Shown: positions 49,765 to 59,675, counted from the first letter of the stretch. The stretch is 64,000 bases of DNA from Nitrosomonas sp. (GCA_024281995.1 JAMWZW010000004.1:1-64000), one strand, 5' to 3'. Made by a program: numbers and translations. Notes: generated by a model not told the origin, from the letters alone.

Positions 49765-50478
49765 ATGTATTCATTAGCACGGAAAAATTTTGAATCCCTA
49801 GGAGCGCAGCAACCTCTTATCTCATTTTCCGGATTTTTATTTGTTCTTGTCGTGCATGCTGCATTATTTTATTTTTTGTGGAATCAACGGCTAATTTCGC
49901 CGCCTCAGCAAATGGTCACGCTATTTGCTGAATTGATTACTGCGCCGACGCCTGCATCTGACACAACTCCTCAGGCGGCATCAGAACCTGTTCCGGTTAA
50001 ACTTCAACCCGCAAGGAAACCCGTGGTTAAACCCAAGCAAGAGCGTCTCGCGGCAAAGTCACCAACAACTCCTAAGCAACGAATAGTTGAATCATTACCA
50101 GAACCATTTGCTGAGCCAGTGATCGATCAAAGCAGGCAGTCAAAACAAGTGGCGGCAGCACCCCCTACGCAAATGCCAGCTGAACCAGTAACATTATCTT
50201 CTGAATTATCAGTTTCTTGTCCTAAATTAACAGCACCTGCTTATCCTGCTATTTCCCGGCGCATGGGCGAAGAGGGTAAATTGGTGTTGCGCGTGGAATT
50301 GGATGAAAAAGGACATATTGACGATGCAAAGGTTATTAATAGCAGTGGCTATGAGCGTCTTGATGCAGCAGCATTGACTGCTGTAAAAAATTGGCAATGT
50401 AATCCTTCGCTGCGAAATGGGCAACCAGTTCGGGCGGTTGCATTACAGCCCTTCAATTTTGTATTGCAAGGAAATTAA
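49765..50478 (+). CDS. tonB: Energy transducer TonB
   Basis: The protein has 237 residues: one membrane helix (about 23-42), a Pro- and Lys-rich periplasmic spacer (about 60-150) and a C-terminal TonB domain (about 155-237; PKLTAPAYPAISRRMGEEG, then KVINSSGYERLDAAALTAVKNW). It passes proton-motive energy from ExbBD to outer-membrane receptors such as that at 52369. It is first in the operon, with a Fur box upstream. exbB starts 3 bases after its stop. Confidence 0.93.
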   Translation: MYSLARKNFESLGAQQPLISFSGFLFVLVVHAALFYFLWNQRLISPPQQMVTLFAELITAPTPASDTTPQAASEPVPVKLQPARKPVVKPKQERLAAKSPTTPKQRIVESLPEPFAEPVIDQSRQSKQVAAAPPTQMPAEPVTLSSELSVSCPKLTAPAYPAISRRMGEEGKLVLRVELDEKGHIDDAKVINSSGYERLDAAALTAVKNWQCNPSLRNGQPVRAVALQPFNFVLQGN

Positions 50479-50481
50479 TTA

Positions 50482-51249
50482 ATGGAACAAGGACTTGGTT
50501 TTTCAAATTTTCTCGCTCAGCTTGATGGTGTTGGCATGACCGTGCTGGTGTTGCTGATATCCCTTTCAGTTGCGAGTTGGTATCTAATCATTACAAAAAG
50601 TATTGCTAATTTCATGGCAAAACGCCGTGCTGAAGCTTTCCTCAAGCATTTTTGGAGTGTTGATTCCTTGAATGCTGTTAGTGCTCAATTTAGATCAACC
50701 CCCCCCGACAATGCTTTTGCTGAGCTTGCCAAAATGAGCATTGATGCGGCAGTTGATGCAAAAACTTACAACACGAATAAATTGGCTGCGGCGGGAGGTA
50801 TGAGTGAATTTGTTACGCGCACGTTGCGGAACGGTATTGATCAGGAAACAGCTCATGTTGAGAATGGCCTAACATTAATTGCATCTGCGGGTTCTGCAGC
50901 ACCTTATATTGGCTTATTTGGAACAGTATGGGGTATTTATCATGCATTAATACAGATTGGACTTTCGGGGCAAGGAACCCTGGATAAAGTTGCTGGCCCG
51001 GTGGGGGAAGCGTTGATTATGACTGCATTAGGGCTAGCGGTAGCAATTCCGGCAGTATTAGCCTACAACGCTTTTGTGCGTCGTAACCGAATTTGGATTG
51101 CGCGACTGGAAGCTTTTGCGCATGATTTGTTTACATTAATTACTATCGGTGATAATCGTAATCAAACGGAAGCTTCTGCTTCAGCATTTCAATTATCGCA
51201 GCCAGCCGTTGATGAATTGAATCGCGTAGCGATTGAAAGGGGGCAATAA
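50482..51249 (+). CDS. exbB: ExbB/TolQ-family proton channel protein
   Basis: The protein has 255 residues and three membrane helices (about 18-38, 130-155 and 175-197) with the family sequences APYIGLFGTVWGIYHALIQIG and GEALIMTALGLAVAIPAVLAYN (in part). It forms the motor with ExbD and TonB. Its TAA overlaps the ATG of exbD as TAATG. The position beside tonB and Fur box makes ExbB more likely than TolQ. Confidence 0.92.
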   Translation: MEQGLGFSNFLAQLDGVGMTVLVLLISLSVASWYLIITKSIANFMAKRRAEAFLKHFWSVDSLNAVSAQFRSTPPDNAFAELAKMSIDAAVDAKTYNTNKLAAAGGMSEFVTRTLRNGIDQETAHVENGLTLIASAGSAAPYIGLFGTVWGIYHALIQIGLSGQGTLDKVAGPVGEALIMTALGLAVAIPAVLAYNAFVRRNRIWIARLEAFAHDLFTLITIGDNRNQTEASASAFQLSQPAVDELNRVAIERGQ

Positions 51250-51665
51250 TGGCATTCGGGAGTATGCACGATGGCGGACGTCAAGTTCCCATGGCTGAAA
51301 TCAATGTTGTGCCTTTAGTCGATGTAATGTTGGTGTTATTGATAATTTTCATTATTACTGCACCCTTGCTGACACATTCTGTCAAAATCGATTTACCAAA
51401 AGCTGATAGTACGCCTAATATTACTCAGCCTGAGCATGTTGAACTCGCAATACGTGCGGATGGAGATCTTTTTTGGAATGGTGAATCTGTATTGTTAGAC
51501 AGCTTGGCGCTACGTTTTAATTCAACAATAGCGCAAGCGCCTCAAACGGAATTACATATTCGCGCGGAAAAATTGGCGCGTTATGAACAAGTTGCTCAGA
51601 TTATGAGTATAGCTGCCAAATCTGGCGTAACTAAAATTGGTTTTATTACAGATCCTACAGAATAA
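51249..51665 (+). CDS. exbD: ExbD/TolR-family transport protein
   Basis: The protein has 138 residues: a short cytoplasmic N-terminus, one membrane helix with the functionally important Asp in PLVDVMLVLLIIFIITAP (about 26-43), and a periplasmic domain (VKIDLPKADSTPN and later VTKIGFITDPTE). It works with ExbB and TonB. Start overlaps the exbB stop. Confidence 0.92.
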   Translation: MAFGSMHDGGRQVPMAEINVVPLVDVMLVLLIIFIITAPLLTHSVKIDLPKADSTPNITQPEHVELAIRADGDLFWNGESVLLDSLALRFNSTIAQAPQTELHIRAEKLARYEQVAQIMSIAAKSGVTKIGFITDPTE

Positions 51666-51759
51666 TGAATATCTTTTTCTGTTAAATGTAATAAATACAA
51701 CACAAAAGATTTAGCGATAAGTTTTTTTATTTGCATTTTTTTTTGAAACATTTATAATT

Positions 51760-51778
51760 AATAATCATTCTCATTATT
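51760..51778. promoter_or_regulatory. Fur-like box upstream of bfd
   Basis: AATAATCATTCTCATTATT matches 15 of 19 positions of the Fur consensus (GATAATGATAATCATTATC) when read on the reverse strand. It lies 71 bases before bfd. Confidence 0.65.
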
Positions 51779-51849
51779 AATTATTATCTAATCGTTATTT
51801 CATAATTTAAAACTTTTAATAACACTATTTAATTAAAGGTATATTTATT

Positions 51850-52074
51850 ATGTATGTATGTGTCTGTAGGGGTGTAACAGAGCGCGCATTACGTGAGGCA
51901 ATTCATCAAGGTGCTGATCGAATGAGGGATCTCAAAGCTTGCCTGGGCGTTACAGAGCAGTGTGGTTTATGTGCAAGCCATGCTAAACAGATACTGGACG
52001 AAACGTTGCCGCAAAAATCACAAGTACAGAATTTTATTCCCAAACCAGTTTGTATATGTGAAACTGCAGCGTGA
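51850..52074 (+). CDS. bfd: Bacterioferritin-associated ferredoxin
   Basis: The protein has 74 residues with the [2Fe-2S] ligands Cys4, Cys6, Cys38 and Cys41 (CVC...CGLC) and the Bfd helix pattern (ERALREAIHQGA). Bfd binds bacterioferritin and supplies electrons to release its stored iron, mostly under iron starvation. The Fur-like box upstream fits that. Confidence 0.93.
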   Translation: MYVCVCRGVTERALREAIHQGADRMRDLKACLGVTEQCGLCASHAKQILDETLPQKSQVQNFIPKPVCICETAA

Positions 52075-52368
52075 AAGAAATGAGAAAATGCATTCAATAG
52101 CTTTTGATTAATAATTTAAATAAGTTTTATAGCCTAGAAAGCAATAATGAATCGTGTTTTACTTTAGACTCGAGAAAAGATACCAATTATTATTAATGTC
52201 AAAATATTTTATTTAATATCATAAACTTAGTATATTTGTACTCAATTTAATCTTATCGGCTGATGGCAGATATTAGATATGAATTATGCTGATTGTTTTG
52301 CGTTGTGATGGGTAAATGTTTGCTTATAAGGGTTTAGAACTGCATGAAAAGTATTGCCGTAACCCATT
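52075..52368. other. AT-rich spacer before the TonB receptor
   Basis: This 294-base stretch holds no gene. An AT-rich sequence near 52179-52200 (ACCAATTATTATTAATGT) only faintly resembles a Fur site and I do not call it. Confidence 0.4.
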
Positions 52369-54786
52369 ATGAATATTTGTAGTTTTTTTGGAAGTATCCT
52401 TTCTTACTTAGTAGCGATTATTTTATTTATTATCATTGTTGTTTGGTCCAATCCAGGTGCTGCAGAATCTCAAGATTCTACGTTATCAACGATAAAAACC
52501 TATAATATTTCTGCAGGCTCCCTGCAAGATGCTTTAAATCAATTTACCCAGCAATCAAATATTAATTTATCTTTCGATTCCACCGTGTTGCAAGGAAAAA
52601 TGAGTTTTGGGTTAACTGGTGAATATGAAGTCAAGCAGGCTCTTGATCGATTATTAGAAAATTCTGGTTTGCAAGCGGCCAAGAAAGGTGATGGGTATAC
52701 CATTACAACACTCGCTACCTCTACGACGGCTGAATCAATCGTAACGTTACCCTCGATTAAAGTCACCGCCTCTAACACAAATCGTTATGCTGCGGTCAGT
52801 ACCAATACGGCAACAAAAACTAATACTCTTTTGCGAGATGTCCCCCAAGCAATTTCAGTTGTGACAAGTGATTTGATTAAAGATCTATCCATTCGCAGTA
52901 TTGCCGATGCCGTGCGTTACGTTCCGGGTGTCGGTGTTTCGCAAGGTGAAGGTAATCGTGACGCATTAGTATTTCGCGGTAACCGTTCAACAGGTGATTT
53001 TTTCACTGATGGCATCCGCGATGATGTCGAATATTACCGGGATTTATACAATATCGAACGCATCGAAGTGCTAAAAGGTGCCAATGGAATGATTTTTGGC
53101 CGCGGCGGTTCGGGCGGTGTAGTGAATCGAGTTACAAAAGAAGCCAATTGGAATCCGGTGAATGAATTTATTTTCCAGGGCGGATCTTTTAATCAGAAAC
53201 GCATGACAGCGGATGTCGGTTATGTCATCAACGATGTGGCGGCCGTTCGCTTAAATGCCATGTATGAAGACGCAGGTAGTTTTCGCGATGGTGTGAACAT
53301 GGAACGGCTCGGCATTTCTCCAACTGTAACGATCAAACCAACGCATCGCACTAAAGTTGTTGTAAACATGGAACGATTTCACGATGACCGCACCGCAGAC
53401 CGCGGCATTACTTCAGTGATCGGCCGCTCAGGGCAGGTAACCGGGCCAGTAGATGTTAGTCGTTCACAGTTTTTTGGAGACCCAAGGCGAAGTCATGCGG
53501 ATGTAGATGTACTCGCATTTAATTCGTTGATTGAACACAAATTTGACTCCGGTTTTACGTTGCAAAACCGGACTAATTATGCCCAGTACGACAAGTTTTA
53601 CCAGAATGTATTTGCCAATAGCGGGCTTAACCTTTCTACCGGGCAATTAACATTGGGCGCATATAATAATACTACCGATCGCGAGAACGTTTTTAATCAG
53701 ACTAATTTGCTCTATTCATTCAATACAGGCCCCATTGCACATACATTACTGGCAGGCATAGAAGTTGGCCGCCAAGAAACCCATAACAGACGGGAAACTG
53801 GGTTGTTTAACAATAATCTGGCAAATACCAGCATCCCTGTTTTTTTAAATAATCCGACAACCAATTTACCCATAACGTTTAGAAACCGGGATGTAGGCGG
53901 GGATTTGGATGCTTTAAACCGTAGTATTGTCAACGTGACATCGCTCTACATACAAGACCAGATAGAAATAATACCGCAGTTACAAGCTATCGTAGGAGTT
54001 CGCTACGATTTATTCGAGGTGGATTTCCGCCAAAAGAATGGCCCAAGAGATCATTTAAAGACTAAGGATGATTTGATTGCGCCGCGCTTTGGGTTGATTT
54101 ATAAGCCATTTGAGCCAATCTCATTCTATGCCAGTTATAGTCAGGCTTTTGTCCCAAGAGCGGGCGATCAATTAACAGCCTTAAATGTGACGATAGAAAC
54201 ACTAAAACCCGAGAAATTCACAACTATGGAAACAGGTGTTAAATGGGATATTCGTCCTGATTTGTCATTAACAGGTGCTGTTTATCAATTGGACCGCACC
54301 AATGTGATTAATTCAGTTGTCGGCGGACAAACTTTCCTTACTAAAGGACAAAGAACCGAAGGTGTCGAAGTGACACTTACTGGTCAGCTAGCTCCAAATT
54401 GGAGCATTATGGGAGGGTATGCGTTTCAGCACGGAGAAATTACCAGCGAGATTTTAGGTATCGCAAGAAAAGGCGCAACAGTAGCAGAATTGCCGCGGCA
54501 TACCTTTTCCATATGGAGCCGCTATGATTTTACGCCGCGCATTGGTGCGGCATTTGGTGTGATTCATCGAGACAATATGTTTGCTTCACTGACAAACCGA
54601 GTCAGTTTGTCTGATTTCACGCGCGTCGATGCAGCCTTATTCGCTCAATTTACGAAACACTTTCGCGGTCAAATAAATATTGAAAATTTATTAGATACCA
54701 AATATTTTGCGGCGGCTCATAACGATTTTAATATTACACCCGGCTCGCCGATAGCGGTTAGGGCTTCTTTAATCGCTGGTTTTTAA
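52369..54786 (+). CDS. TonB-dependent siderophore receptor with STN domain
   Basis: The protein has 805 residues: signal peptide (about 1-34), an STN (secretin/TonB short N-terminal) domain (about 43-115; YNISAGSLQDALNQFTQQSN), a plug domain (about 135-255; RDVPQAISVVTSDLI, GGVVNRVTKEAN) and a 22-strand barrel ending in a receptor-type final strand (AVRASLIAGF). STN domains normally signal to a FecR/FecI pair, but none is in this window. It would import a ferric siderophore across the outer membrane, powered by the tonB-exbBD operon just upstream. Its ligand is unknown. Confidence 0.93.
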   Translation: MNICSFFGSILSYLVAIILFIIIVVWSNPGAAESQDSTLSTIKTYNISAGSLQDALNQFTQQSNINLSFDSTVLQGKMSFGLTGEYEVKQALDRLLENSGLQAAKKGDGYTITTLATSTTAESIVTLPSIKVTASNTNRYAAVSTNTATKTNTLLRDVPQAISVVTSDLIKDLSIRSIADAVRYVPGVGVSQGEGNRDALVFRGNRSTGDFFTDGIRDDVEYYRDLYNIERIEVLKGANGMIFGRGGSGGVVNRVTKEANWNPVNEFIFQGGSFNQKRMTADVGYVINDVAAVRLNAMYEDAGSFRDGVNMERLGISPTVTIKPTHRTKVVVNMERFHDDRTADRGITSVIGRSGQVTGPVDVSRSQFFGDPRRSHADVDVLAFNSLIEHKFDSGFTLQNRTNYAQYDKFYQNVFANSGLNLSTGQLTLGAYNNTTDRENVFNQTNLLYSFNTGPIAHTLLAGIEVGRQETHNRRETGLFNNNLANTSIPVFLNNPTTNLPITFRNRDVGGDLDALNRSIVNVTSLYIQDQIEIIPQLQAIVGVRYDLFEVDFRQKNGPRDHLKTKDDLIAPRFGLIYKPFEPISFYASYSQAFVPRAGDQLTALNVTIETLKPEKFTTMETGVKWDIRPDLSLTGAVYQLDRTNVINSVVGGQTFLTKGQRTEGVEVTLTGQLAPNWSIMGGYAFQHGEITSEILGIARKGATVAELPRHTFSIWSRYDFTPRIGAAFGVIHRDNMFASLTNRVSLSDFTRVDAALFAQFTKHFRGQINIENLLDTKYFAAAHNDFNITPGSPIAVRASLIAGF

Positions 54787-54824
54787 TTTTCTATGGAAAT
54801 TTAGTTTTAATTATTTTTGTAAAT

Positions 54825-54852
54825 AATAATAATTATCACTATAATTATTATT
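54825..54852. promoter_or_regulatory. Palindrome with Fur-like halves upstream of the duplicated secreted protein
   Basis: AATAATAATTAT and ATAATTATTATT form a perfect 12-base inverted repeat around CACT, 36 bases before the start at 54889. Parts read like Fur half sites (ATAAT/ATTAT). Iron control of the gene is plausible but weaker than for tonB. Confidence 0.5.
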
Positions 54853-54888
54853 CTGTTAGTTATTTATGAAAGAAAGGAGTTATTTAGA

Positions 54889-57150
54889 ATGTTATTGTTA
54901 AATAAGAGGCTCATGGTTTCAATAAATAATTTATTGAATATGAGCTTAGTCATTACCTTGCTCAGCTTAAGCAGCATGAATGTTTTTGCCGCAGCGAATG
55001 TGCAAACAATTCAGGCAGCCGTTTCTGCCTTTCAAACGATTGGAACTTTACGCAGAGAATTCCCAATTGATGGAGAAGCGATTGCAGCAACATATGCCGG
55101 GGCTTTGCAGACCTTAACGCAGGAAATTGATGAAACTAATAATCTGGAGTTGCATAATGATGTTCAGATAGCCATCAACGATATTATCACTAACGATGAG
55201 CCAGCATTAGCAGCGCAAGTTGTCGATAAAACCTTGCAGAGGGTTTTTTATCAGAGTATTTGGAATCGGATTTCCGCGATACGCGATGAATTTGAAACAG
55301 CATCATCAAGCACTTTAGTTCAAATGCTGGACGAATCTGAAGCGGCTTTTCAAGCAATATCCGCAACTGTTGCTAGAGAAAATCAGGTATTAAGTGTAGA
55401 TAAGCAAAGCTTAGAAGCAGGCACTAATCCGGGACTAGATACTCAGGTAACTGAGTCTTTCGCACGTGTCAGAACCGCGCTAAACAAAGATAACGCCGCT
55501 GAAGATTTCAGTGTCATCCAAGTTGAACGCTATACAATAAGAATGTCGTTAGCTCGCGCCTATTACATCGGCGTATTAAGAGAACTGGCTGGCGTAATTA
55601 ATAATAGAAATGCGGATCTTGAAGAAGCACGCATCGCTCAAAAAGAAGGTGAAATTTTTTATCGAATCATCGAGCCGTTAATTTCGCGCGATAACCCAGC
55701 AGGAAATTTGTATATTAAGGTGCGTTTAGTCGGTGATTTAGCGGATATTAAAGTTGACGAAATGGTCAGCGAATTAAGTAAGGGTCTGATTGGACGTGTT
55801 AAAGCTGAAATGAATGGCCAAGAATCGGCAGTTGGGGAAGGCGATCGCGCACACGCGATGGCAGAGGCGGCTGGAGCCAAATATTTTGCGCAAATTATTC
55901 TACCGGATTTGGAATTGAGACTTGGTGCAGGAGAACGCACTAACTTGGAAAGTGCACTTGAGAATTTGCTTACCGCTAGCAGCGAAATCGATGTTTCCAA
56001 ATCTGAACAGGCACGTGAAGCTGCCCTGGCAATTTTAGACAATTATGAAAGCCAATTGAAACAAGCGCAGTATGAAATTACTACTGATACCGCTTTCGTT
56101 GATAATGCAGTGTCCGGTTTTCAAACTATTAGCGACTTAAGAGGGCAAGATCCAGTCGATGCTGATGCGATTCTTGCCTCCTATGATGGTGAATTGCAGC
56201 AATTAACGCAAATCGTTGATCAAATTTATGGATTATCGATTGACCAGGATGTTTTAACAGCGATTGAAGCAATTAGAAATCAAGATGAGGTGCCTTTAGC
56301 CGCTCAAATTATTGATAAATCACTGCAACGAGTTTTTGCGATGGCTGTTTATGATCGTACTAATCTTGTGATTGAGAATTTTGATGCGCTTTCAACGGAT
56401 CAATTAGCGCTTGAATGGGACAGAGCTTATTCGGCGTTTTTAGCAATTATCGGGACAGCATCCCGAGAAAATAAAGTTCTGACAGACGATAAGCAAACCT
56501 TGGAAACCGGCACAAATCCGGATCTCGATTACCAAATCACTCAAGCTTTTGTACAAGGTAAAGAGGCGTTAGCCAAAACCAACATTGATAATGACCGGCT
56601 CAATGTAGCATTGGCACGTGAAAATATCCTCTATCCATTAGTAAGAACATTCTTGATCGGCGTATTGCGAGAAGTGGAAGGCATCATACTCGATAGGAAT
56701 GCCGATGTTGCAGAAGCGAGAGAGAAGCAAGTAGAAGGTGAGGTGTTCTATCGCATCATCGATGTGTTTATCGCGCAGGACAATCCAACCGGCCACAATC
56801 GTATCCAAACACAATTAACCGGTGATATGGCTAATGTGGTGGCAAATGAAATCGTAAGCGATATCAGTAAAGGTATTATTGGTCAAATGAACAGAAATAT
56901 CAGCCAGATTGAAGCAAATTTTGGGGTTGATAATAATCAAGCCTTGCTGGCTTCTGAAAGAACTTCCTTAAACGCTGCAATTTTCCTGCCTGATTTGGAA
57001 TTACGCATAGGCGTGCTACAACGCGTAAAACTGGAAAATGCATTGCGCAATCTAAAAGAAGCCGTTCAAGTCGAAAATGCTTCAAAAGCGCTGGCTGCAC
57101 GGACTGTCGTGACGGAAGTCATTTCAGCCTATGAAAATGAACTGAATTAG
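54889..57150 (+). CDS. Secreted protein of two tandem homologous halves, unknown
   Basis: The protein has 753 residues. A signal peptide (about 1-34, ending VFAAA) is followed by two homologous all-helical halves (about 40-395 and 400-750). Matching blocks include SAFQTIGTLR and SGFQTISDLR, AAQVVDKTLQRVF and AAQIIDKSLQRVF, IGVLRELAGVI and IGVLREVEGII, EGEIFYRII and EGEVFYRII, and ISKGIIGQM-like blocks. GAAAGGAG precedes the ATG. I do not recognise the family; imelysin-like GxHxxE and FTR1 REGLE motifs are absent. It sits between the TonB receptor and a di-haem peroxidase, with a Fur-like palindrome before it, so an iron-related periplasmic or surface role is plausible. Confidence 0.8.
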   Translation: MLLLNKRLMVSINNLLNMSLVITLLSLSSMNVFAAANVQTIQAAVSAFQTIGTLRREFPIDGEAIAATYAGALQTLTQEIDETNNLELHNDVQIAINDIITNDEPALAAQVVDKTLQRVFYQSIWNRISAIRDEFETASSSTLVQMLDESEAAFQAISATVARENQVLSVDKQSLEAGTNPGLDTQVTESFARVRTALNKDNAAEDFSVIQVERYTIRMSLARAYYIGVLRELAGVINNRNADLEEARIAQKEGEIFYRIIEPLISRDNPAGNLYIKVRLVGDLADIKVDEMVSELSKGLIGRVKAEMNGQESAVGEGDRAHAMAEAAGAKYFAQIILPDLELRLGAGERTNLESALENLLTASSEIDVSKSEQAREAALAILDNYESQLKQAQYEITTDTAFVDNAVSGFQTISDLRGQDPVDADAILASYDGELQQLTQIVDQIYGLSIDQDVLTAIEAIRNQDEVPLAAQIIDKSLQRVFAMAVYDRTNLVIENFDALSTDQLALEWDRAYSAFLAIIGTASRENKVLTDDKQTLETGTNPDLDYQITQAFVQGKEALAKTNIDNDRLNVALARENILYPLVRTFLIGVLREVEGIILDRNADVAEAREKQVEGEVFYRIIDVFIAQDNPTGHNRIQTQLTGDMANVVANEIVSDISKGIIGQMNRNISQIEANFGVDNNQALLASERTSLNAAIFLPDLELRIGVLQRVKLENALRNLKEAVQVENASKALAARTVVTEVISAYENELN

Positions 57151-57176
57151 TATTTATTAAGTATTAAACCCTCTCT

Positions 57177-57214
57177 ATTGCCCGCCCTATATTTTCTCTG
57201 TGGCGGGCAATTTC
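57177..57214 (+). terminator. Terminator after the duplicated secreted protein
   Basis: ATTGCCCGCC and GGCGGGCAAT form a 10-base stem with a 15-base loop, followed by TTCG. It lies 27 bases after the stop codon. Confidence 0.7.
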
Positions 57215-57407
57215 GTTCGTAACTCCATTTAGAACTTCTGTTGCCAGTGTGGACCATACTGCGACAATTTGTCACATTCCGTTAACAGTTACACGTAATA
57301 TAATTACTAAACATATAAAGTGTTATTGAAATATTACGATCGGTTTTAATGATTTTCAATGGCACTTGAAATTAAAAATAACCCTATTCGGATAGAAAGA
57401 GGAAAAA

Positions 57408-58862
57408 ATGATTATCAAGAATTTGCTAAAAATGTTTATTGTGATGCTATTACTAGCCAGTCATATAACTAATATATCTGCGGCTGATGATTTATTGGAT
57501 GTAAATAAAGCTACAAGAATCAATTCAGAACGTCCATTGAGTCTCATTGGGATTAATCAGCATGGTATAGACAAAACTTATAGTACAGCGGGTTTTATTG
57601 ATTTTGGCAATGCATTTTTTAAACAATTCGGAACCAATGGCCGTACTTGTGCGACTTGCCATGTACCAACAGAAGGGTGGACGATTACACCAAAAGGCGT
57701 CAGCAATCGTTTTGAAAAAACCAAAGGATTGGATCCCTTATTTCGTTTGGTAGACGGTGCCAATTCTCCGCTGGAAGATATATCGACGTTACAGAAACGG
57801 CGCCAAGCCTATAGCATGTTAATGAATAAAGCTAATATTCGCGTGGGTATCGGTATTCCAGCGGATGCGGAGTTTGAATTGGATGCAGTGGATGACCCAT
57901 ATGGCTTTGCAAGTGTAACTGAGTTGTCATTGTTCCGCCGCCCCATGCCGACAACCAATTTGAAATTTATCAGTGCGGTGATGTGGGAAGGACGCGAAAC
58001 GACGCTTGATCCAGATTCTAATGACTGTATTTATGGAACGGCTACTTGCTTTTCGCCGGTATCATTTGATCTAGCTACTCAAGCCAATCATGCTACCTTG
58101 GGTCACTCGGAGGCATTAGCTGATTTGACTCAAGCGGAACGGGAAGAAATCGTTACATTTGAAATGGGATTATTCACGGCACAAGCATATGACAATCATG
58201 CCGGTAAGTTATCAAGCAAGGGTGCGCGCGGAGGACCAAAGGAACTTATCACACAAACCTATTATTTTGGTATTAATGATACGCTTGCCGGAGACTATCG
58301 TACCCGTGCACCGTTTGATCCAAAAGTTATGTCACTTTATGATGCTTGGAGCCGTAATTCCAGCCGATTAAGCAATATGCGCAGAAAAGCACGCGCTGCG
58401 ATAGCACGTGGGGAAGTTTTGTTTAATACTAAGTCAATAAATATCAGCGGGGTAAAAGGCATTAATGACGATTTAGGTGTAAAGACGCTATCCGGTACCT
58501 GCACTACTTGTCATAACACGCCCAATTCAGGTAATCACTCAATACCGATGCCACTCGATATTGGCATTTCTGATGCATCACGCCGCACACCTGACATGCC
58601 ATTGTATACCTTGCGAAATAAAACAACAGGGGAGACTATCCAGACGACAGACCCGGGACGTGCGTTGATCACTGGAAAATGGAAGGATATTGGCCGCTTT
58701 AAAGGTCCTGTATTGCGCGCTCTTGCATCACGCCCGCCTTATTTCCACGATGGTTCCGCAAAAGACTTGACGGCTGTGGTAAATTTTTACAACAACCGTT
58801 TCGGAATCGGATTAAGTGAGCAAGAAAAAGCTGATCTCGTTGTTTTCCTTGCGTCGTTATAA
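57408..58862 (+). CDS. Di-haem cytochrome c peroxidase (MauG-like)
   Basis: The protein has 484 residues with a signal peptide (about 1-26, ending ISA). Two haem c sites are present: C81-A-T-C84-H85 (TCATCHVP) and C365-T-T-C368-H369 (TCTTCHNT), the arrangement of bacterial CcpA/MauG. RPPYFHDGSAKDL near the end is typical of the family. It should be periplasmic and reduce hydrogen peroxide or oxidise a partner. It is placed in the iron island, though no clear Fur box precedes it. TGAAATTAAAAA-rich leader, AGAGGAA ribosome site. Confidence 0.9.
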   Translation: MIIKNLLKMFIVMLLLASHITNISAADDLLDVNKATRINSERPLSLIGINQHGIDKTYSTAGFIDFGNAFFKQFGTNGRTCATCHVPTEGWTITPKGVSNRFEKTKGLDPLFRLVDGANSPLEDISTLQKRRQAYSMLMNKANIRVGIGIPADAEFELDAVDDPYGFASVTELSLFRRPMPTTNLKFISAVMWEGRETTLDPDSNDCIYGTATCFSPVSFDLATQANHATLGHSEALADLTQAEREEIVTFEMGLFTAQAYDNHAGKLSSKGARGGPKELITQTYYFGINDTLAGDYRTRAPFDPKVMSLYDAWSRNSSRLSNMRRKARAAIARGEVLFNTKSINISGVKGINDDLGVKTLSGTCTTCHNTPNSGNHSIPMPLDIGISDASRRTPDMPLYTLRNKTTGETIQTTDPGRALITGKWKDIGRFKGPVLRALASRPPYFHDGSAKDLTAVVNFYNNRFGIGLSEQEKADLVVFLASL

Positions 58863-58871
58863 AACTGAGCA

Positions 58872-58904
58872 TTGAATCCTGCTGCTGGAAGCAGCAGGAT
58901 TCAA
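58872..58904. terminator. Perfect 15-base hairpin between convergent genes
   Basis: TTGAATCCTGCTGCT and AGCAGCAGGATTCAA form a perfect 15-base stem with the loop GGA, 10 bases after the peroxidase stop. There is no clear T-run. It may end transcripts from both sides or protect their 3' ends. Confidence 0.55.
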
Positions 58905-59012
58905 TAAAGTCGGCAATCATTTATTTTTTTCCGGAAAATGCTTCGAATGCGAAATGGTTATCATCTCGAAGCAGAAAGCCGTTAAAGAGGTTTTCTTTCT
59001 ATGATTTCTTGC

Positions 59013-59675
59013 TTAGAGGGTGAAAACAATCATATCTGCGGTGATAGAGTTAATGTTGACATTTGTCAATTCGATAACTGCCGCACCACCCACGAACTCG
59101 ACGCTAAAACCGCTGTCACCATTATCAGTATAATCGGTAATGTATGAAGTCAATTCCGAAAGTTGAGTGATGCCAAGAATTTCTGAGTCAAAAAATAAGC
59201 GATCTTGGCCCACTGCAAAATCTGTGATCTCAAAGCTTCCGAAACCATAAAAGCCAAAAGTATCATTACCTTCACCACCCGACAGCCTATCAAAATCACC
59301 TTGTTTTCTTGTTCTGTTACCATTTGCATCAATTTCAATGATAACAGGCTGACTCCCCCCTGCGCGCAGAATATCATCACCATTACCGCCAAACAGTTTC
59401 TCGGTGCCTTCCTGGCCGTCCAGATCGTCGTTGCCGTCATCGCCGCTTAATATGCCATTGCCGTCGCCACCCTCCAAAATATCGTTACCTGCACCACCCC
59501 GAATTTCATCATTGCCGGATCCACCAATCAGATCAACATTGTCCAACTCATCACCGATAATCAGTAAGTCATTTTCATTGAATCCCGCAGATCCAATGCC
59601 TCCAAATTCAAAGCCATCAATAAATTTAAATGCTCCTGATCCCAGATTGGGGCGAGGTTCTCTCGATACTGCCAT
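59013..59675 (-). CDS. RTX-type secreted calcium-binding protein
   Basis: The ATG at 59675 is chosen because TAGGAGAG lies before it; an upstream start at 59711 would lie before that site. The protein is about 220 residues. At least six nonapeptide repeats GGxGNDxLx occur (about 63-115; GGSGNDEIR, GGAGNDILE, GGDGNGILS, GDDGNDDLD, GGNGDDILR), followed by a short C-terminal domain with GGEGNDTFGF and ITDFAVGQDRLFF, typical of type I secretion substrates. It lacks an N-terminal signal. A Fur-like box lies between it and the divergent gene at 59839. No ABC transporter is nearby. Confidence 0.88.
   Translation of the reverse strand: MAVSREPRPNLGSGAFKFIDGFEFGGIGSAGFNENDLLIIGDELDNVDLIGGSGNDEIRGGAGNDILEGGDGNGILSGDDGNDDLDGQEGTEKLFGGNGDDILRAGGSQPVIIEIDANGNRTRKQGDFDRLSGGEGNDTFGFYGFGSFEITDFAVGQDRLFFDSEILGITQLSELTSYITDYTDNGDSGFSVEFVGGAAVIELTNVNINSITADMIVFTL

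Noticed and set aside
54889..57150. Imelysin or FTR1-type iron protein
   Set aside because: The GxHxxE and REGLE motifs of those families are missing.
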